Positions 33,008 to 44,115 are shown, counted from the first letter of the stretch. The stretch: 64,000 nt of DNA from Lewinellaceae bacterium (GCA_020636435.1 JACJXX010000001.1:4047001-4111000), one strand, 5' to 3'. Program-made: numbers and translations. Notes: generated from the sequence alone by a model not told the origin.

Positions 33008-35983
33008 TCACTCAAAAAACTCATCCCTCGGATTGATCTCCATCTCCACCATCGGCTCATATTTCCCCTCATCGTACGGCGGCAGCTCCGGCTCTGCCGC
33101 CCCCAGCTCCGCCAGATGCTGCTTTGCCTTTTCCAGCCCCCAGTGGTAGGCATAGGGCGGTCCGTCGCACCAGGCGAGGCGGTAGGCCTGCGTGGCGGCT
33201 TCCACCGCAGCCTGCTCATTGCCCGCCTCCCGCTCCAGCTGGGCGAGCACATTGCAGGCATCGGCATGGTCGAGCGGATAGGGGCCGCGCTCGGCCAACT
33301 CCCAGACGCCGCCCAGCAGCTCGCGCGCAGCCGCCGGCTGGCCCTGGCGGCGGCGCAGATCCGCCAGGGCAACCAGGGCGGGCAGTTCTTCTTCTATCAG
33401 ATTGACAGAGCGGGCATGCGTTAGAGCCTGGTGGAGGTTCTCGTCAGCCTGAGGGACGTTTCCTAAGCCAAGTAAAGCCTGACCTAGCAATCGTGCTGTA
33501 CGGATAATTCCACGGTCATAACGAATGCCATTACAATAATCCTTGGCCTTATTTGCCCATTTCTCTGCATCCTCCCAAAGCCCAAGCCATACGGCTCGCA
33601 TAGCTTGGTAGTCATATGGCTCGTATGCATCTGTTTGAAGGGAGATTTTGATTGATCGGTCTAATGCAGTTTTACTATTCGATTCCTTTCCCCGCGCTGC
33701 CAGCGTCAATCCAAGCCAGTATAAACTGGTTGCCTCCCTGGAGCGGTCCTCCCGCTCCCGCGTGAGGGCCAGCGCGCGGCGGGCGGCGGCTTCCGACTCG
33801 CGCAGGGCCCCGGCCAGCTGTTGGGCGTTCGACAGGTTGCCCAAGCCGACGCTTAGGTTTTCCTTATCCTTTTCTCTTTCCCGAATTTCATTGTGGCGGC
33901 GAAGCAAGGGCACCGCCCGCCCCGGCTGCCCACTGTAGTGATAACCCGCCGCCAGCGCATTGAGCGTGAAGGCTTGTTGGGCAGGACTAATCAACCGAGG
34001 CAGCTCGCCCACCCCATCCGGAAAGAGCAGCTCCAGCAACTCCACCCGCTGGCGGCTGGCGCTCAGGCGGTAGAGGGTGGCTTTATTGATACGTTCATAA
34101 AATAATGTTTCAGCAGCATCATACCTCCCCAAACCGACCAGCGTGTTGTACAATTCGATCGCCGGCGTAAGGTCTTCCAGGCGGTTGACTTCCAGGAAAT
34201 TTTCAATCTTGGGCACCGCCTCAAAATGCGCCTGCAGGGAGCTGAAGACCACCCGCCTGCCCTCCTCCGCCATTCCGCTCCACACCACCCCCCGCACGAT
34301 GGGGTGCAGGTCGTAGCGGTTGGCGCGCTTGTCCCAGCCCAGCAGGCCGCGGTCTTCCAGTTCTTTCAGGGTGTGGTCCAGGCCGGTTTCGGAGGGGAAG
34401 AGCTTGGATTCTCCTTCTTCCGGTTCGTTGTTGGCGACAAACAGGGCCGCCAGGGTATCATAGCTGGCGGGCATGCGGAAGCCGGCGATCACCTGCAATG
34501 CTTGGTGGGCTGCTTCCTCCAGCCCGCGCAGGGCATACTCCAATACATGAGTGCGCGCCTGTACCAACGGCAGCCCGAAGGGGTTAAAGGCCGGGTGGGC
34601 TTCCTTCCAGGCATCGAAGTCGCCCGGGGCGCGGCGGTAGTGGGCCACCTCGCTCGCCAGGGACTGCAGCAGCAGGGGGTGGCGGCCGAAGCGGCGGAAC
34701 AACGGCAGCAGGGCCTCCCGCGAGCCGCTGACGCCGAAGGCGCGCCAGAGGTTGAGGGCGTCGTCTTGGTGGAGGCCGTTCAGGAAGAGGGCGAAGCAGC
34801 CGTGTAGAGGCTCGCCGGTTATCGCTTGTAGTTCGGCAGGGTAGAGGCGGGTGCTGACCAGGATCTTGGCTGCCTTTACCTGGGCCAGTTTCCTGAGGAA
34901 CATCCCTGCCCTCGGGTCGGTCGTTTTGCGCAGGCGGTGCTGGCCGACGTAAGACTGGGCGGCGCTCTCCGGCAGGCCGTAGGCATTCACCACGTAATTG
35001 GCGGTTTGTTCTTCAATTTCATCGTCCGCCAGGCGGGCGGCGTCCATGCGGGCGTAGGCCAGCATAATGCGCTCCAGGCCGTCGAGCACCAGCAGGAAGG
35101 GCTCCTTGTCGAGGATGTCCAGCAACTGCCGTTCCCGCTCGGAGGGGGGCATCTTTTCCACCTCTTCGCGCGGCCGCCGGCTCACGTAGGCCAGGGCGCG
35201 GATGACGAAGTTCTCGAAGCGGGCGTCGCTCTCGTAGAAGCTCCACCAGAGGAGGCCCGCCAGGGGCTTCATCTCCTGGGGAGCGATGTCGTTGAACCAT
35301 TTCCAGGTCAGGGCGCTCTTGCCCATGCCGCCGATGGCGACGACGTTGAAGATGGCAGCGTGGGGAGGTTTGCTTTTTAGCACCCAGTCCGTCAGCAGGT
35401 TGAGCTCGGGCTGCCGCCCCACCAGGCGGTGGGCCTGCAGCAGGGTGTAGGGGTGGGCGATGTAGGCCTCCGGCGGCGCCGGGATGTCGCTGACGTAGTG
35501 GTAGGCGGTGGGGTCTTTATCGCGGTAGCGGGAGAGGCTGTTGATGAGGTGAGCGCGCAGGTCGGCGGGGGACTTAAAAAAGTTGACGACTTTTTCTTCC
35601 TGCAGGCGGGCTTTGAAGGCTTTGAGTTCGGCGGTGCGTTCCACCTCCACCTCCTCGATGGTGATGGGGTGCTCTTTGTCCATGAGGAAGATCAGGCGGG
35701 GGATTTCCCGGCCTTTGGCGCGGTTGTACTCCATCTCGGTGATGGAAATCTCATGCCCCTTTGGCACATAGCCGTAGCGGTGGGCGAAGATGCCGATGTA
35801 AATGTCCGCCTCGTCCACCATCTTCAGCGAGGCGCCGATGGCTTCGGCGTCGCTGGCGGGCAGGTGCTCCATCATGACGGGGGCCATGCTCTGCCGCAGG
35901 CAGGCGTCGAGGGCTTCCTTGCGGTGCTCCGGCAGGTCGCGGGCAGTGCTGCTGATGAGGGCCTGTATTTTTTGGGTTGGCAT
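33008..35983 (-). CDS. DUF4062-STAND NTPase with C-terminal TPR repeats, 991 aa
   Basis: Architecture: an N-terminal DUF4062 domain (QALISSTARDLPEHRKEALDA, then ADIYIGIFAHRYGYVPKG and SITEMEYNRA; residues 3-100), a STAND/NB-ARC-like NTPase with Walker A VVAIGGMGKSALTW (residues 214-227) and Walker B PFLLVLDGLERI (near 295-306), a winged-helix-like region (RYDLHPIVRGVVW, near 570), then TPR-like helical repeats from about 640 to 960 (e.g. ALAAGYHYSGQPGRAVPLLRRHNEI and LLGQALLGLGNVPQADENLHQAL). STAND proteins oligomerise on ligand recognition; DUF4062 is a TIR/SIR-like Rossmann module and the TPRs are the likely sensor. A conflict or defence role is inferred. A second DUF4062 STAND protein lies 10 kb away. 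Confidence 0.85.
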   Translation of the reverse strand: MPTQKIQALISSTARDLPEHRKEALDACLRQSMAPVMMEHLPASDAEAIGASLKMVDEADIYIGIFAHRYGYVPKGHEISITEMEYNRAKGREIPRLIFLMDKEHPITIEEVEVERTAELKAFKARLQEEKVVNFFKSPADLRAHLINSLSRYRDKDPTAYHYVSDIPAPPEAYIAHPYTLLQAHRLVGRQPELNLLTDWVLKSKPPHAAIFNVVAIGGMGKSALTWKWFNDIAPQEMKPLAGLLWWSFYESDARFENFVIRALAYVSRRPREEVEKMPPSERERQLLDILDKEPFLLVLDGLERIMLAYARMDAARLADDEIEEQTANYVVNAYGLPESAAQSYVGQHRLRKTTDPRAGMFLRKLAQVKAAKILVSTRLYPAELQAITGEPLHGCFALFLNGLHQDDALNLWRAFGVSGSREALLPLFRRFGRHPLLLQSLASEVAHYRRAPGDFDAWKEAHPAFNPFGLPLVQARTHVLEYALRGLEEAAHQALQVIAGFRMPASYDTLAALFVANNEPEEGESKLFPSETGLDHTLKELEDRGLLGWDKRANRYDLHPIVRGVVWSGMAEEGRRVVFSSLQAHFEAVPKIENFLEVNRLEDLTPAIELYNTLVGLGRYDAAETLFYERINKATLYRLSASRQRVELLELLFPDGVGELPRLISPAQQAFTLNALAAGYHYSGQPGRAVPLLRRHNEIREREKDKENLSVGLGNLSNAQQLAGALRESEAAARRALALTREREDRSREATSLYWLGLTLAARGKESNSKTALDRSIKISLQTDAYEPYDYQAMRAVWLGLWEDAEKWANKAKDYCNGIRYDRGIIRTARLLGQALLGLGNVPQADENLHQALTHARSVNLIEEELPALVALADLRRRQGQPAAARELLGGVWELAERGPYPLDHADACNVLAQLEREAGNEQAAVEAATQAYRLAWCDGPPYAYHWGLEKAKQHLAELGAAEPELPPYDEGKYEPMVEMEINPRDEFFE

Positions 35984-36192
35984 GAAAGACGGGTTTTACT
36001 GTTTGTTGGATAGGTTTGGGTTCCATTTCTAAGGCCTTGCTGCCATTGTCTTCTCGTCCAAGATATTTATTTTATGCCGGATTTTGATGGGGGATTGTAG
36101 GGTATTCGCTAAAAAATGCCGCTGTTGAGCTGAACCAATACCAAATGGAAAAATTGTTCCCAAAAACTTTCCCTCCCCTCCCTAAAAACATC

Positions 36193-36200
36193 TAATTTTG
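36193..36200 (+). promoter_or_regulatory. -7 element TAATTTTG of thrS
   Basis: Exact TAnnTTTG match 67 bp before the thrS ATG. The -33 region (ACTTTC near 36166-36171) is a weak fit. Confidence 0.5.
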
Positions 36201-36266
36201 CAGCCTTTTTAAGAACTATTTCTATTGCCCATTCGTAGGGAGCAATAGCAAAACTGCAAAACAACC

Positions 36267-38195
<1,929 letters not shown>

Positions 38196-38209
38196 TCCTG
38201 CCATGCCCA

Positions 38210-38255
38210 CCAAAAAGTGTTGCGGCCTGCCGGGGTAAGGCGCAACACTTTTTGG
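38210..38255 (+). terminator. Rho-independent terminator after thrS
   Basis: Perfect 15-bp stem, CCAAAAAGTGTTGCG (38210-38224) with its complement at 38241-38255, 16-nt loop, with T-rich right arm. Confidence 0.85.
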
Positions 38256-38339
38256 CGGAAACAAACTAAACCAATCGCTGGGTTTTGGAGTTTAGTATAA
38301 AAAACATGTTAAACTTTTTATAAAGTGTTAACATATCAC

Positions 38340-38369
38340 TTGTATTGTTAGAATTATTCATGTATTTTG
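38340..38369 (+). promoter_or_regulatory. Candidate promoter of the small T9SS-tail gene
   Basis: TTG at 38340, 20-nt spacer, TATTTTG at 38363-38369, 34 bp before the ATG. One base shorter than TAnnTTTG. Confidence 0.4.
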
Positions 38370-38403
38370 CCCATACATACAGTCCTTACAAAACTCCGGT
38401 TAT

Positions 38404-38748
38404 ATGAAGCACACTTTACTCTTTCTGTTTTTGTTCGTGTTCAGCCTCTCTGTCGCCTATGCTCAAACGAGTTTCAGTGACCGCCTTTCCGTCAAGCCGT
38501 TGAACAACAAAGAAAAGATCGACCTGCAGATTTTTCCGAACCCTGCTACCGATTACATCAGCGTCACCAAAAATGAAGTGGTGAGGCAGGTGATGGTCTT
38601 CAACCTCGTCGGCCGCCAAATGAAGCGCTTCGAAGCCATAGACGGCGAAAAGTATTATGTCGGCGACCTGCCCCGGGGCATGTACCTCGTGCAGTTGCTC
38701 GGCGCGGACGGCCAGATCATCACCACGCAGCGCGTCAATAAGCGGTAA
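38404..38748 (+). CDS. Small secreted protein consisting almost only of a T9SS sorting domain
   Basis: 114 residues: signal peptide MKHTLLFLFLFVFSLSVAYAQ, a 20-residue spacer (TSFSDRLSVKPLNNKEK), and then a complete Por-type type A sorting domain (LQIFPNPATDYISV, VFNLVGRQMKRFE, LPRGMYLVQLLGADGQIITTQRVNKR). Normally such a tail is the last ~75 residues of a large cargo. Here there is virtually no cargo, so either the tail is itself the functional unit or the gene is the remains of a larger exoprotein. Frame, codon use and the promoter-like sequence upstream look intact. Confidence 0.85.
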   Translation: MKHTLLFLFLFVFSLSVAYAQTSFSDRLSVKPLNNKEKIDLQIFPNPATDYISVTKNEVVRQVMVFNLVGRQMKRFEAIDGEKYYVGDLPRGMYLVQLLGADGQIITTQRVNKR

Positions 38749-38767
38749 CAGGCGTGGGCCAGCCTCT

Positions 38768-39703
38768 TTATTTTTCGTAATAATTGGCAAAAAAGGTCGG
38801 CAGGTGCCTCAGCGCGGCCAGTTCTTTGTACATGGTCCTGGCTTCATTCGCCGGGTAACCGAAGTACGATTTCCCTGCCTCCAGGCTTTTGGACACGCCC
38901 GATTTGGCGTGAATCATTACTTTGTCTCCTATAGTTACATTATGTGAAATACCTGCCTGGCCGTAGATGATGACGTCGTCGCCGATTACGGTATTGCCCC
39001 CTATGCCCACCTGGGCGGCGAAGAGGCAGTTCTTTCCCACCACCACATCGTGGCCGATGTGCACCTGGCAATCGATCTTGGTGCCGGCTCCAATAACGGT
39101 ATCTCCCGAAACCCCTTTGTTGATAGTACACCCGGCGCCGATCTGTACGTGGTCTTCAATGATCACCCGCCCGCCCGAGCGCCAGTGCTGGTACCCTTCC
39201 TCAGTGCGCTTGAAGTAGAAGGCATCGGTGCCGATGGCTGCGCCAGCCTGGATCACCACATTATTGCCGATAGTGACATGCTCGGCGATGGTCACATTGG
39301 CCTGTATGTAAGTGTTGGCGCCGACTTTGGCGTGCGGGCCGATGATTACATTGGGCTCGATGATGGCGCTGGGGTGGATTTCGGCCGTATCGCTGACAGT
39401 GCTGGAAAGGGGCTGAAAAGGGCGGTGTTCCAGCACAATGCCATTGTATGCTTCGAAAGGGTTGTCGCACAACAAGAGCGCTTTGCCTTTCGGGCATTTC
39501 ACCTTCTCATTGAGAATGATGATGGAAGCCTCCGATTTGAGGGACTTGTCGAAGTATTTTTTTACATCCACGAAGGTGATGTCTCCCTTGCGCACCTGAT
39601 GGATCTCGTTGATGCCGGTGGCCATCAGGCTGTCGTCGCCAATGATCCGGGCGCCGATCCTGGCGGCTATTTCCTTGACGGGAATGGGGTTTGAGAACTG
39701 CAT
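38768..39703 (-). CDS. lpxD: UDP-3-O-acylglucosamine N-acyltransferase (LpxD family)
   Basis: Third enzyme of lipid A synthesis, transferring an acyl group from ACP to the 2-amino group of UDP-3-O-acylglucosamine. N-terminal uridine-binding domain (about residues 1-100, GINEIHQVRKGDITFVD) followed by left-handed beta-helix hexapeptide repeats (HPSAIIEPNVIIGPHAKVG, then NVTIAEHVTIGNNVVIQAG) and the catalytic His in CQVHIGHDVVVGKN. 311 residues, slightly shorter than the enterobacterial protein (about 340), as in the second LpxD-like paralog of Bacteroidota. Not in the usual lpxD-lpxC-fabZ cluster, which supports a paralog. Confidence 0.88.
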   Translation of the reverse strand: MQFSNPIPVKEIAARIGARIIGDDSLMATGINEIHQVRKGDITFVDVKKYFDKSLKSEASIIILNEKVKCPKGKALLLCDNPFEAYNGIVLEHRPFQPLSSTVSDTAEIHPSAIIEPNVIIGPHAKVGANTYIQANVTIAEHVTIGNNVVIQAGAAIGTDAFYFKRTEEGYQHWRSGGRVIIEDHVQIGAGCTINKGVSGDTVIGAGTKIDCQVHIGHDVVVGKNCLFAAQVGIGGNTVIGDDVIIYGQAGISHNVTIGDKVMIHAKSGVSKSLEAGKSYFGYPANEARTMYKELAALRHLPTFFANYYEK

Positions 39704-39837
39704 GCTGAGTTGTTTTTAATCGTTGGCTCCAAAGGTAGAGCTTTAGGGCGTTTCCCGAAATAAAAAGTCGCTTGAAGTTAGGTCCGCGATTCTCAAATTT
39801 TGTCCTAACTTGCCTGGCAAAACAGCCCAGATCGTTT

Positions 39838-40050
39838 ATGCCGGTAGGTATCGTCCAGTTTTTCCTCGATAAAAAAGGGTACGGTTACATTCGGGTGCCG
39901 GAAACCCGGGAAGAGTTCTACGTGCGCCGGCGCCATCTAAAGGCGCCGGTGGAGCAGAGGGATCTGGTGCGCTTTATCGTTAGAGGGGACAAACAGGGGC
40001 TTTACGCCGCCGAGGTGGAGCGGATAGAGGATGATCAGGCGGAGAAGTAA
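39838..40050 (+). CDS. Cold-shock domain protein, 70 aa
   Basis: A single OB-fold cold-shock domain: VGIVQFFLDKKGYGYIRVPE (RNP1-like KGYGYI) and EEFYVRRRHLK in place of the usual D-x-F-V-H RNP2. The ATG at 39838 is chosen because the domain begins at MPVGIVQFF; the frame is open upstream to 39772 but that part is unlike any CSD. Probable nucleic-acid chaperone. RNP2 lacks the canonical Phe-Val-His, so RNA affinity may be altered. Confidence 0.8.
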   Translation: MPVGIVQFFLDKKGYGYIRVPETREEFYVRRRHLKAPVEQRDLVRFIVRGDKQGLYAAEVERIEDDQAEK

Positions 40051-40169
40051 GCCTCCAGTTCCTGCAACGTGTCCTGGTTGGCGTGGATATCCCGAATGAG
40101 CCTGCCTTTCTCCAGCACTACTTCCGGGCGGGTTTCGACGAAAATAAAGAGAACAGGGGCATAATTAAA
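40035..40169 (-). pseudogene. Possible C-terminal remnant of a thioredoxin-like protein
   Basis: The minus-strand frame reads APVLFIFVETRPEVVL, then EKGRLIRDIHANQDTLQEL and ends EAYFSA. The pattern P-x-V-V-L-x-x-G-x-(I/L)-x-x-D resembles the end of TlpA/thioredoxin-fold domains, but the rest is absent and a hairpin precedes it. It overlaps the 3' end of the cold-shock gene by 16 bp. Weak evidence. Confidence 0.25.
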
Positions 40170-40170
40170 C

Positions 40171-40206
40171 GCCGTGCAGGCCCTCAGGTCCCTATGCCTG
40201 CACGGC
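40171..40206. terminator. Hairpin between cold-shock and NHL genes
   Basis: GCCGTGCAGG at 40171-40180 pairs perfectly with 40197-40206 across a 16-nt loop. On the plus strand it is followed by ttatagagtttatttttt, a T-rich stretch; plausible bidirectional terminator for two convergent genes. Confidence 0.55.
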
Positions 40207-40215
40207 TTATAGAGT

Positions 40216-41334
40216 TTATTTTTTGACGACCACCTTCTGGCTCCAGGCCGTTCCATCCTTCAGCCTCGCCACGATCAGGTACAGGCCTTCGGCAAAGGTT
40301 TCGGCATTCCAAACCACTGTTTTCTCCGTGTAGGGCACACTTGCCTGCAAACGCCCCTGCACATCGTATATTTCGAAGGCCTCAATGCCTGGCGCTGTAT
40401 TTCCTTTGAGTAAATTGAATTCAACGCCGGCGGAAGGTGCTATAAAAGCCACCTGACTGGGGACCTCTCGGACGGGTGATATACCAAGCTCCCTGATTAC
40501 CACGGCGTTGGGCTGCCGCAATCCCAAGGTGCTGCTGGGGACAAATTCTTCGATGAAATTTCCCTCGCTGTCATACCGGTTCACCGAGGAGCCCTGCCCG
40601 TCGCCGACCAGAAAAGTCCCGTCCGGAAGAAAATCGACGCCTTCCACCTGGCCTACGCCACTGATGAATATGCCCACGTAATTGCCGGACGAATCAAATT
40701 TTTTCACCGACCCTCCGATCCAATCCGCCACAATAAGGTTGCCTTCATCATCGAACCAGATATTCGTCGGGCCGCTGAGGTTGGAGTTGATAAACCGGCC
40801 TATGCTCTCTCCCATGGCACTGAATTGCTGGACGTATCTGCCATCATAAGAAGAGACGTATAAATTGCCGGCAGCATCCCAGTCCAGCCCGATACTATTC
40901 GACACGTTTGTATCCGTGAACGTATCCACCAGATTGCCCTCAAGGTCATAGCGCAAAACTCTTCCATTACCCAACCATTGGAGCACGTACAACAAACTAT
41001 CGGCGCCAATTTTCATCCTCGTCGGCCCATTTATTCCTGTGGCAAAGTTCCCGAGATACTCCCCTGTCTCAACGTCGTATTCAGTGATTCTTCCCGAGTT
41101 CAGGTTGGAGACGATGATGGAATTTCGGTGCTGCAGATAAACGATGTCCTGCGGCCATGCCAGTTGGTCATTGGTGAACACTTCCCCATTTTCTCCGTTT
41201 TCGTCAAATCTCAGGATTTGAAAGAAAGACGTGAAATTGCCGGCGTCGCTGACGAAGACTTCGAATCGCTGTCCCTGGGCCATACACCAGGCACTCAACA
41301 GTAAAAAACCAAAGGCGAGTAGGTTATTTTTCAT
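40216..41334 (-). CDS. NHL/SMP-30-like six-bladed propeller protein with T9SS tail
   Basis: 372 residues: signal peptide MKNNLLAFGFLLLSAWCMAQ, repeated NHL-like blades (INGPTRMKIGADSLLYVLQWLGNGRVLRYD, NSIGLDWDAAGNLYVSSYDGRYVQQF, GPTNIWFDDEGNLIVADWIGGSVKKFD, VEGVDFLPDGTFLVGDGQGSSVNRYD), and a C-terminal T9SS sorting tail (EIYDVQGRLQASVPYTEKTV, FAEGLYLIVARLKDGTAWSQKVVVKK). Predicted to be exported through the T9SS that PorQ belongs to. No catalytic residues are apparent; likely a binding or adhesion protein. Confidence 0.82.
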   Translation of the reverse strand: MKNNLLAFGFLLLSAWCMAQGQRFEVFVSDAGNFTSFFQILRFDENGENGEVFTNDQLAWPQDIVYLQHRNSIIVSNLNSGRITEYDVETGEYLGNFATGINGPTRMKIGADSLLYVLQWLGNGRVLRYDLEGNLVDTFTDTNVSNSIGLDWDAAGNLYVSSYDGRYVQQFSAMGESIGRFINSNLSGPTNIWFDDEGNLIVADWIGGSVKKFDSSGNYVGIFISGVGQVEGVDFLPDGTFLVGDGQGSSVNRYDSEGNFIEEFVPSSTLGLRQPNAVVIRELGISPVREVPSQVAFIAPSAGVEFNLLKGNTAPGIEAFEIYDVQGRLQASVPYTEKTVVWNAETFAEGLYLIVARLKDGTAWSQKVVVKK

Positions 41335-41517
41335 AGCTTAATCCATTATTTAACGGGTGAAATAATGGAAGCAATATGCCCATTCCCTTATGGCCCGACG
41401 TAAAGACTTATAAAAATTTACTCTTTTGGAAGGGATATTTCGCCAAACTCAACTTACTGGCTGATGCTGTATTTGCAAAAGGCGTGTACTATTTATACTT
41501 CGTTTTGGCGGTGGATA

Positions 41518-42480
41518 CTAACTGGCTTTCACCTCCTCCTCCACCCCGCCCTTCACCACCTTGCGGATTTTATACGGCCGCTTCTGCTGCGACTCAAAAT
41601 AGGTGCGCATCTGTATCTCGATGACGATGCCGATGGTCACCAGTTGTATGCCCGCAATGACCAGCATCAGGCCCAGGATGAGCAGCGGCTTGCCCCAGAT
41701 GTCCTGCCCCAGAATCTTGAGCACGATGAGGTAGAGGTTGATCAGCGCCCCGATGGCGAACAGGATAACGCCGGTATTGCCGAACAGGTGCATCGGCTTT
41801 TGCATGTACTTCTTCAGGAACAGCATGAGCAGCAGGTCGCTGATCACCTTGAAGGTGCGGTTGAGACCGTACTTCGACTGGCCGTGCTCCCGGGCGTGGT
41901 GCCTGACCGGCACTTGGGTGATGCGGGCGCCCTCCAGGTGAGCCAGAACCGGAATGAAGCGGTGCAGCTCCCCGTAGATGCCCATGTCCTTGGCGATGTC
42001 GGCCCGAAATACCCGCAGGGCGCAGCCGTAGTCCCGGAGGTGTACCCCGGAAGTTTTCCGGATGATGAAGTTGGCGATCCGGCTGGGGATTTTGCGCAGG
42101 AACATGCCGTCTTTCCGGTTGGCCCGCTCGCCTGCCACCATGTCGTAGTTGCCCTCTTCTGCCAGTTGCAGCATCCGGGGGATATCGGACGGGTCGTTTT
42201 GCAGGTCGCCGTCCATCGTGGCGATGAACTCCCCCTCCGCCTGCTCGATGCCGGCCATGAGGGCCAGGCTTTGCCCATAATTCTTTCGGAACTCCACCAC
42301 CTTGAGGCGGGGGTGCCGAATATGGTACAACTCTTTCAGGGTGTCGTCCGTCGAGCCGTCGTCGACGTATACGATCTCGTAATCCAGCCCTTCAAGAGCA
42401 GCAGTGAGCTGCCCGACGAGCGGCTTGATGTTGAGTTGCTCGTTGTATACGGTTACGACTACTGATAATTTTAAAGACAT
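41518..42480 (-). CDS. Family 2 glycosyltransferase, polyprenyl-phosphate type with two TM segments
   Basis: DPM1/ArnC/GtrB-like enzyme that probably makes a polyprenyl-phosphate sugar donor. GT-A fold at residues 1-225: LSVVVTVYNEQLNIKPLV, IVYVDDGSTDDTL, FRKNYGQSLALMAGIEQA, MDGDLQNDPSDI (DxD), and RKTSGVHLRDYGCALRVFRAD. Two transmembrane helices follow (VILFAIGALINLYLIVL, PLLILGLMLVIAGIQLVTIG) and a basic tail. It is 6 bp downstream of the GT39 gene, so the pair probably acts in sequence: this protein makes the lipid-linked sugar and GT39 transfers it. Confidence 0.9.
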   Translation of the reverse strand: MSLKLSVVVTVYNEQLNIKPLVGQLTAALEGLDYEIVYVDDGSTDDTLKELYHIRHPRLKVVEFRKNYGQSLALMAGIEQAEGEFIATMDGDLQNDPSDIPRMLQLAEEGNYDMVAGERANRKDGMFLRKIPSRIANFIIRKTSGVHLRDYGCALRVFRADIAKDMGIYGELHRFIPVLAHLEGARITQVPVRHHAREHGQSKYGLNRTFKVISDLLLMLFLKKYMQKPMHLFGNTGVILFAIGALINLYLIVLKILGQDIWGKPLLILGLMLVIAGIQLVTIGIVIEIQMRTYFESQQKRPYKIRKVVKGGVEEEVKAS

Positions 42481-42486
42481 ATTTTT

Positions 42487-44070
42487 TCATTCTAATATGC
42501 CGACATCATAAGTCAGCTTTCCGTGGCGCACTTTGAATTCTCCGATTTTCCGGTACTCCAATTCCCGGTAAGCATGAGGGTCTATGATGTACAACACATC
42601 TTTGTCAAAGTTAGCGCTTTTGCGGGGTATGATCACCCCGCGTTCATTGGTCAGGTAAAAGGAGTTGGTTGGCTGCATGAGGGTTTGCTTATACAGCGCC
42701 ATTTCCCTGTCCTTAAATTTTTCCGCAGCAGCTATAGAGGTTTGCCGGCAGAGATCGCCAAAGTCGTTGTCGTTGCGGTCGGGCAGCACAAACCAGTTGA
42801 AGCCTACCCGGAAGGCGATCAGCACGGCGACCATTACCAGCAGGCGCTCCTGCTCCCAGCGCCAGTAAAGATAAGTGAGGGCGCTCAGGGCAAGCCCCAC
42901 GGCCAGGCTCACCGCGTACCGGTAGGGCACGCCCTCCGGCCGTTCGATAAACAGCGGCGCAAAGGCGCCAAGAGAAGCGACGATGCAGAAAACAAAAAAA
43001 AGGGTATGTATGAGCCGGTACTGCCAGGTCTTCTCCGCTTCGTGGATGGGGTGCAGGTAGACGAAGGCGGAAAAGATCAGCGGCGCCAGCATCAGCAGGT
43101 AACGCGGGTAAACCTCCGGGGAGGTCCAGTACACCAGGATGTTGGCCAGGAAAACAATGAGGTTGAACGTGATAAAACCATCCGCCCTCAGCCGTTCCAG
43201 CACGTCCCGGCGAATGAAATAGAGGATCATCAAAGACCAGGGCAAAAAGTGGTACACCATCTCGAAGGGAAAGGCAAAAAAGTGGCCAACGGTATTCCAA
43301 AAGCCAAAATTGACCACGGTGCGCTTCGAGGACTCCCGGAACAGGGTAGTGAACACATTCTCCAGGCTGTTGTATTGATGGTAGATCAGGTAGTACCCGC
43401 CGACGATCAGCTGGAAGGATAGCCCTCCCAGAACGTGCTGCCAGGAGAACAATTTTCGGAAACGGCGCTGATACACAAAATACACCAACAGGGTGGTTCC
43501 CTGGAAGACAATGGCCGGCAGGCCCTTCATCAGAAAGCCCGCCGCCGTCAGCAGGTAAGAAAAAAGGAACAGTTTCAGCCAATTCTCTTTTTGGAACTGG
43601 TGGTATATCACCATAAAAGCCGTAAAAGTGATCCACGAAAAGCAGGTATCCAGCAGAGCCAGGATGGAATCCCAGAACAAGACGCGCCCGCAGGTGATGA
43701 AGAAAAAAGCGTTCAGGAAAGCCACCTTTCGGCTGTAGTGTTTGCGAAAAAAATAGTAGATCGTACCGCCGTAGCCCAGCAAGCAGAGCACCGTGGGAAC
43801 CCGGGCGGTAAATTCGTCGATCCTGCCGGTGAGTTCGAAAAATACCAGCAGTATCCAGTTCCACAGCGGCGGCTTGTTGTAGTAATATTCGCCGTGCAGG
43901 GTGGGGGTGATGTAGTTGCCGGAAAGCTTCATCTCCAGGGCCACGAGGGCGCGGATGCCTTCGTCGTCGATGAAGGCCAGTTCGCCCAGGTTGATCAGCA
44001 GGGCGGGGGCCAGCAGGGCCAGTATGCCGGCGTACAGCCAGGGCCGGTATGTAGAGCTTTGGGTATTCAA
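42487..44070 (-). CDS. GT39/ArnT-like polyprenyl-phosphate sugar transferase
   Basis: 527-residue integral membrane protein with about 11-12 hydrophobic segments. The first extracytoplasmic loop carries ELAFIDDEGIRALVALEM (the acidic D-E motif of PMT/ArnT enzymes) followed by GEYYYNKPPLWNWIL (the YxKPPL motif). The C-terminal soluble part (about residues 420-527) resembles the extracytoplasmic domain of the family. It would transfer a sugar from a lipid carrier to lipid A, protein or another glycan; the acceptor is not known. Operon with the GT2 gene immediately downstream. Confidence 0.88.
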   Translation of the reverse strand: MNTQSSTYRPWLYAGILALLAPALLINLGELAFIDDEGIRALVALEMKLSGNYITPTLHGEYYYNKPPLWNWILLVFFELTGRIDEFTARVPTVLCLLGYGGTIYYFFRKHYSRKVAFLNAFFFITCGRVLFWDSILALLDTCFSWITFTAFMVIYHQFQKENWLKLFLFSYLLTAAGFLMKGLPAIVFQGTTLLVYFVYQRRFRKLFSWQHVLGGLSFQLIVGGYYLIYHQYNSLENVFTTLFRESSKRTVVNFGFWNTVGHFFAFPFEMVYHFLPWSLMILYFIRRDVLERLRADGFITFNLIVFLANILVYWTSPEVYPRYLLMLAPLIFSAFVYLHPIHEAEKTWQYRLIHTLFFVFCIVASLGAFAPLFIERPEGVPYRYAVSLAVGLALSALTYLYWRWEQERLLVMVAVLIAFRVGFNWFVLPDRNDNDFGDLCRQTSIAAAEKFKDREMALYKQTLMQPTNSFYLTNERGVIIPRKSANFDKDVLYIIDPHAYRELEYRKIGEFKVRHGKLTYDVGILE

Positions 44071-44115
44071 TCTGCTTTCTGTTTTTCGGCTGCAAAAGTA
44101 CGGTTTTTTGGGTTA

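Noticed and set aside
40035..40256. 73-codon ORF read as a full gene
   Set aside because: It crosses a terminator-like hairpin and overlaps the cold-shock gene; at most a C-terminal remnant is supported.
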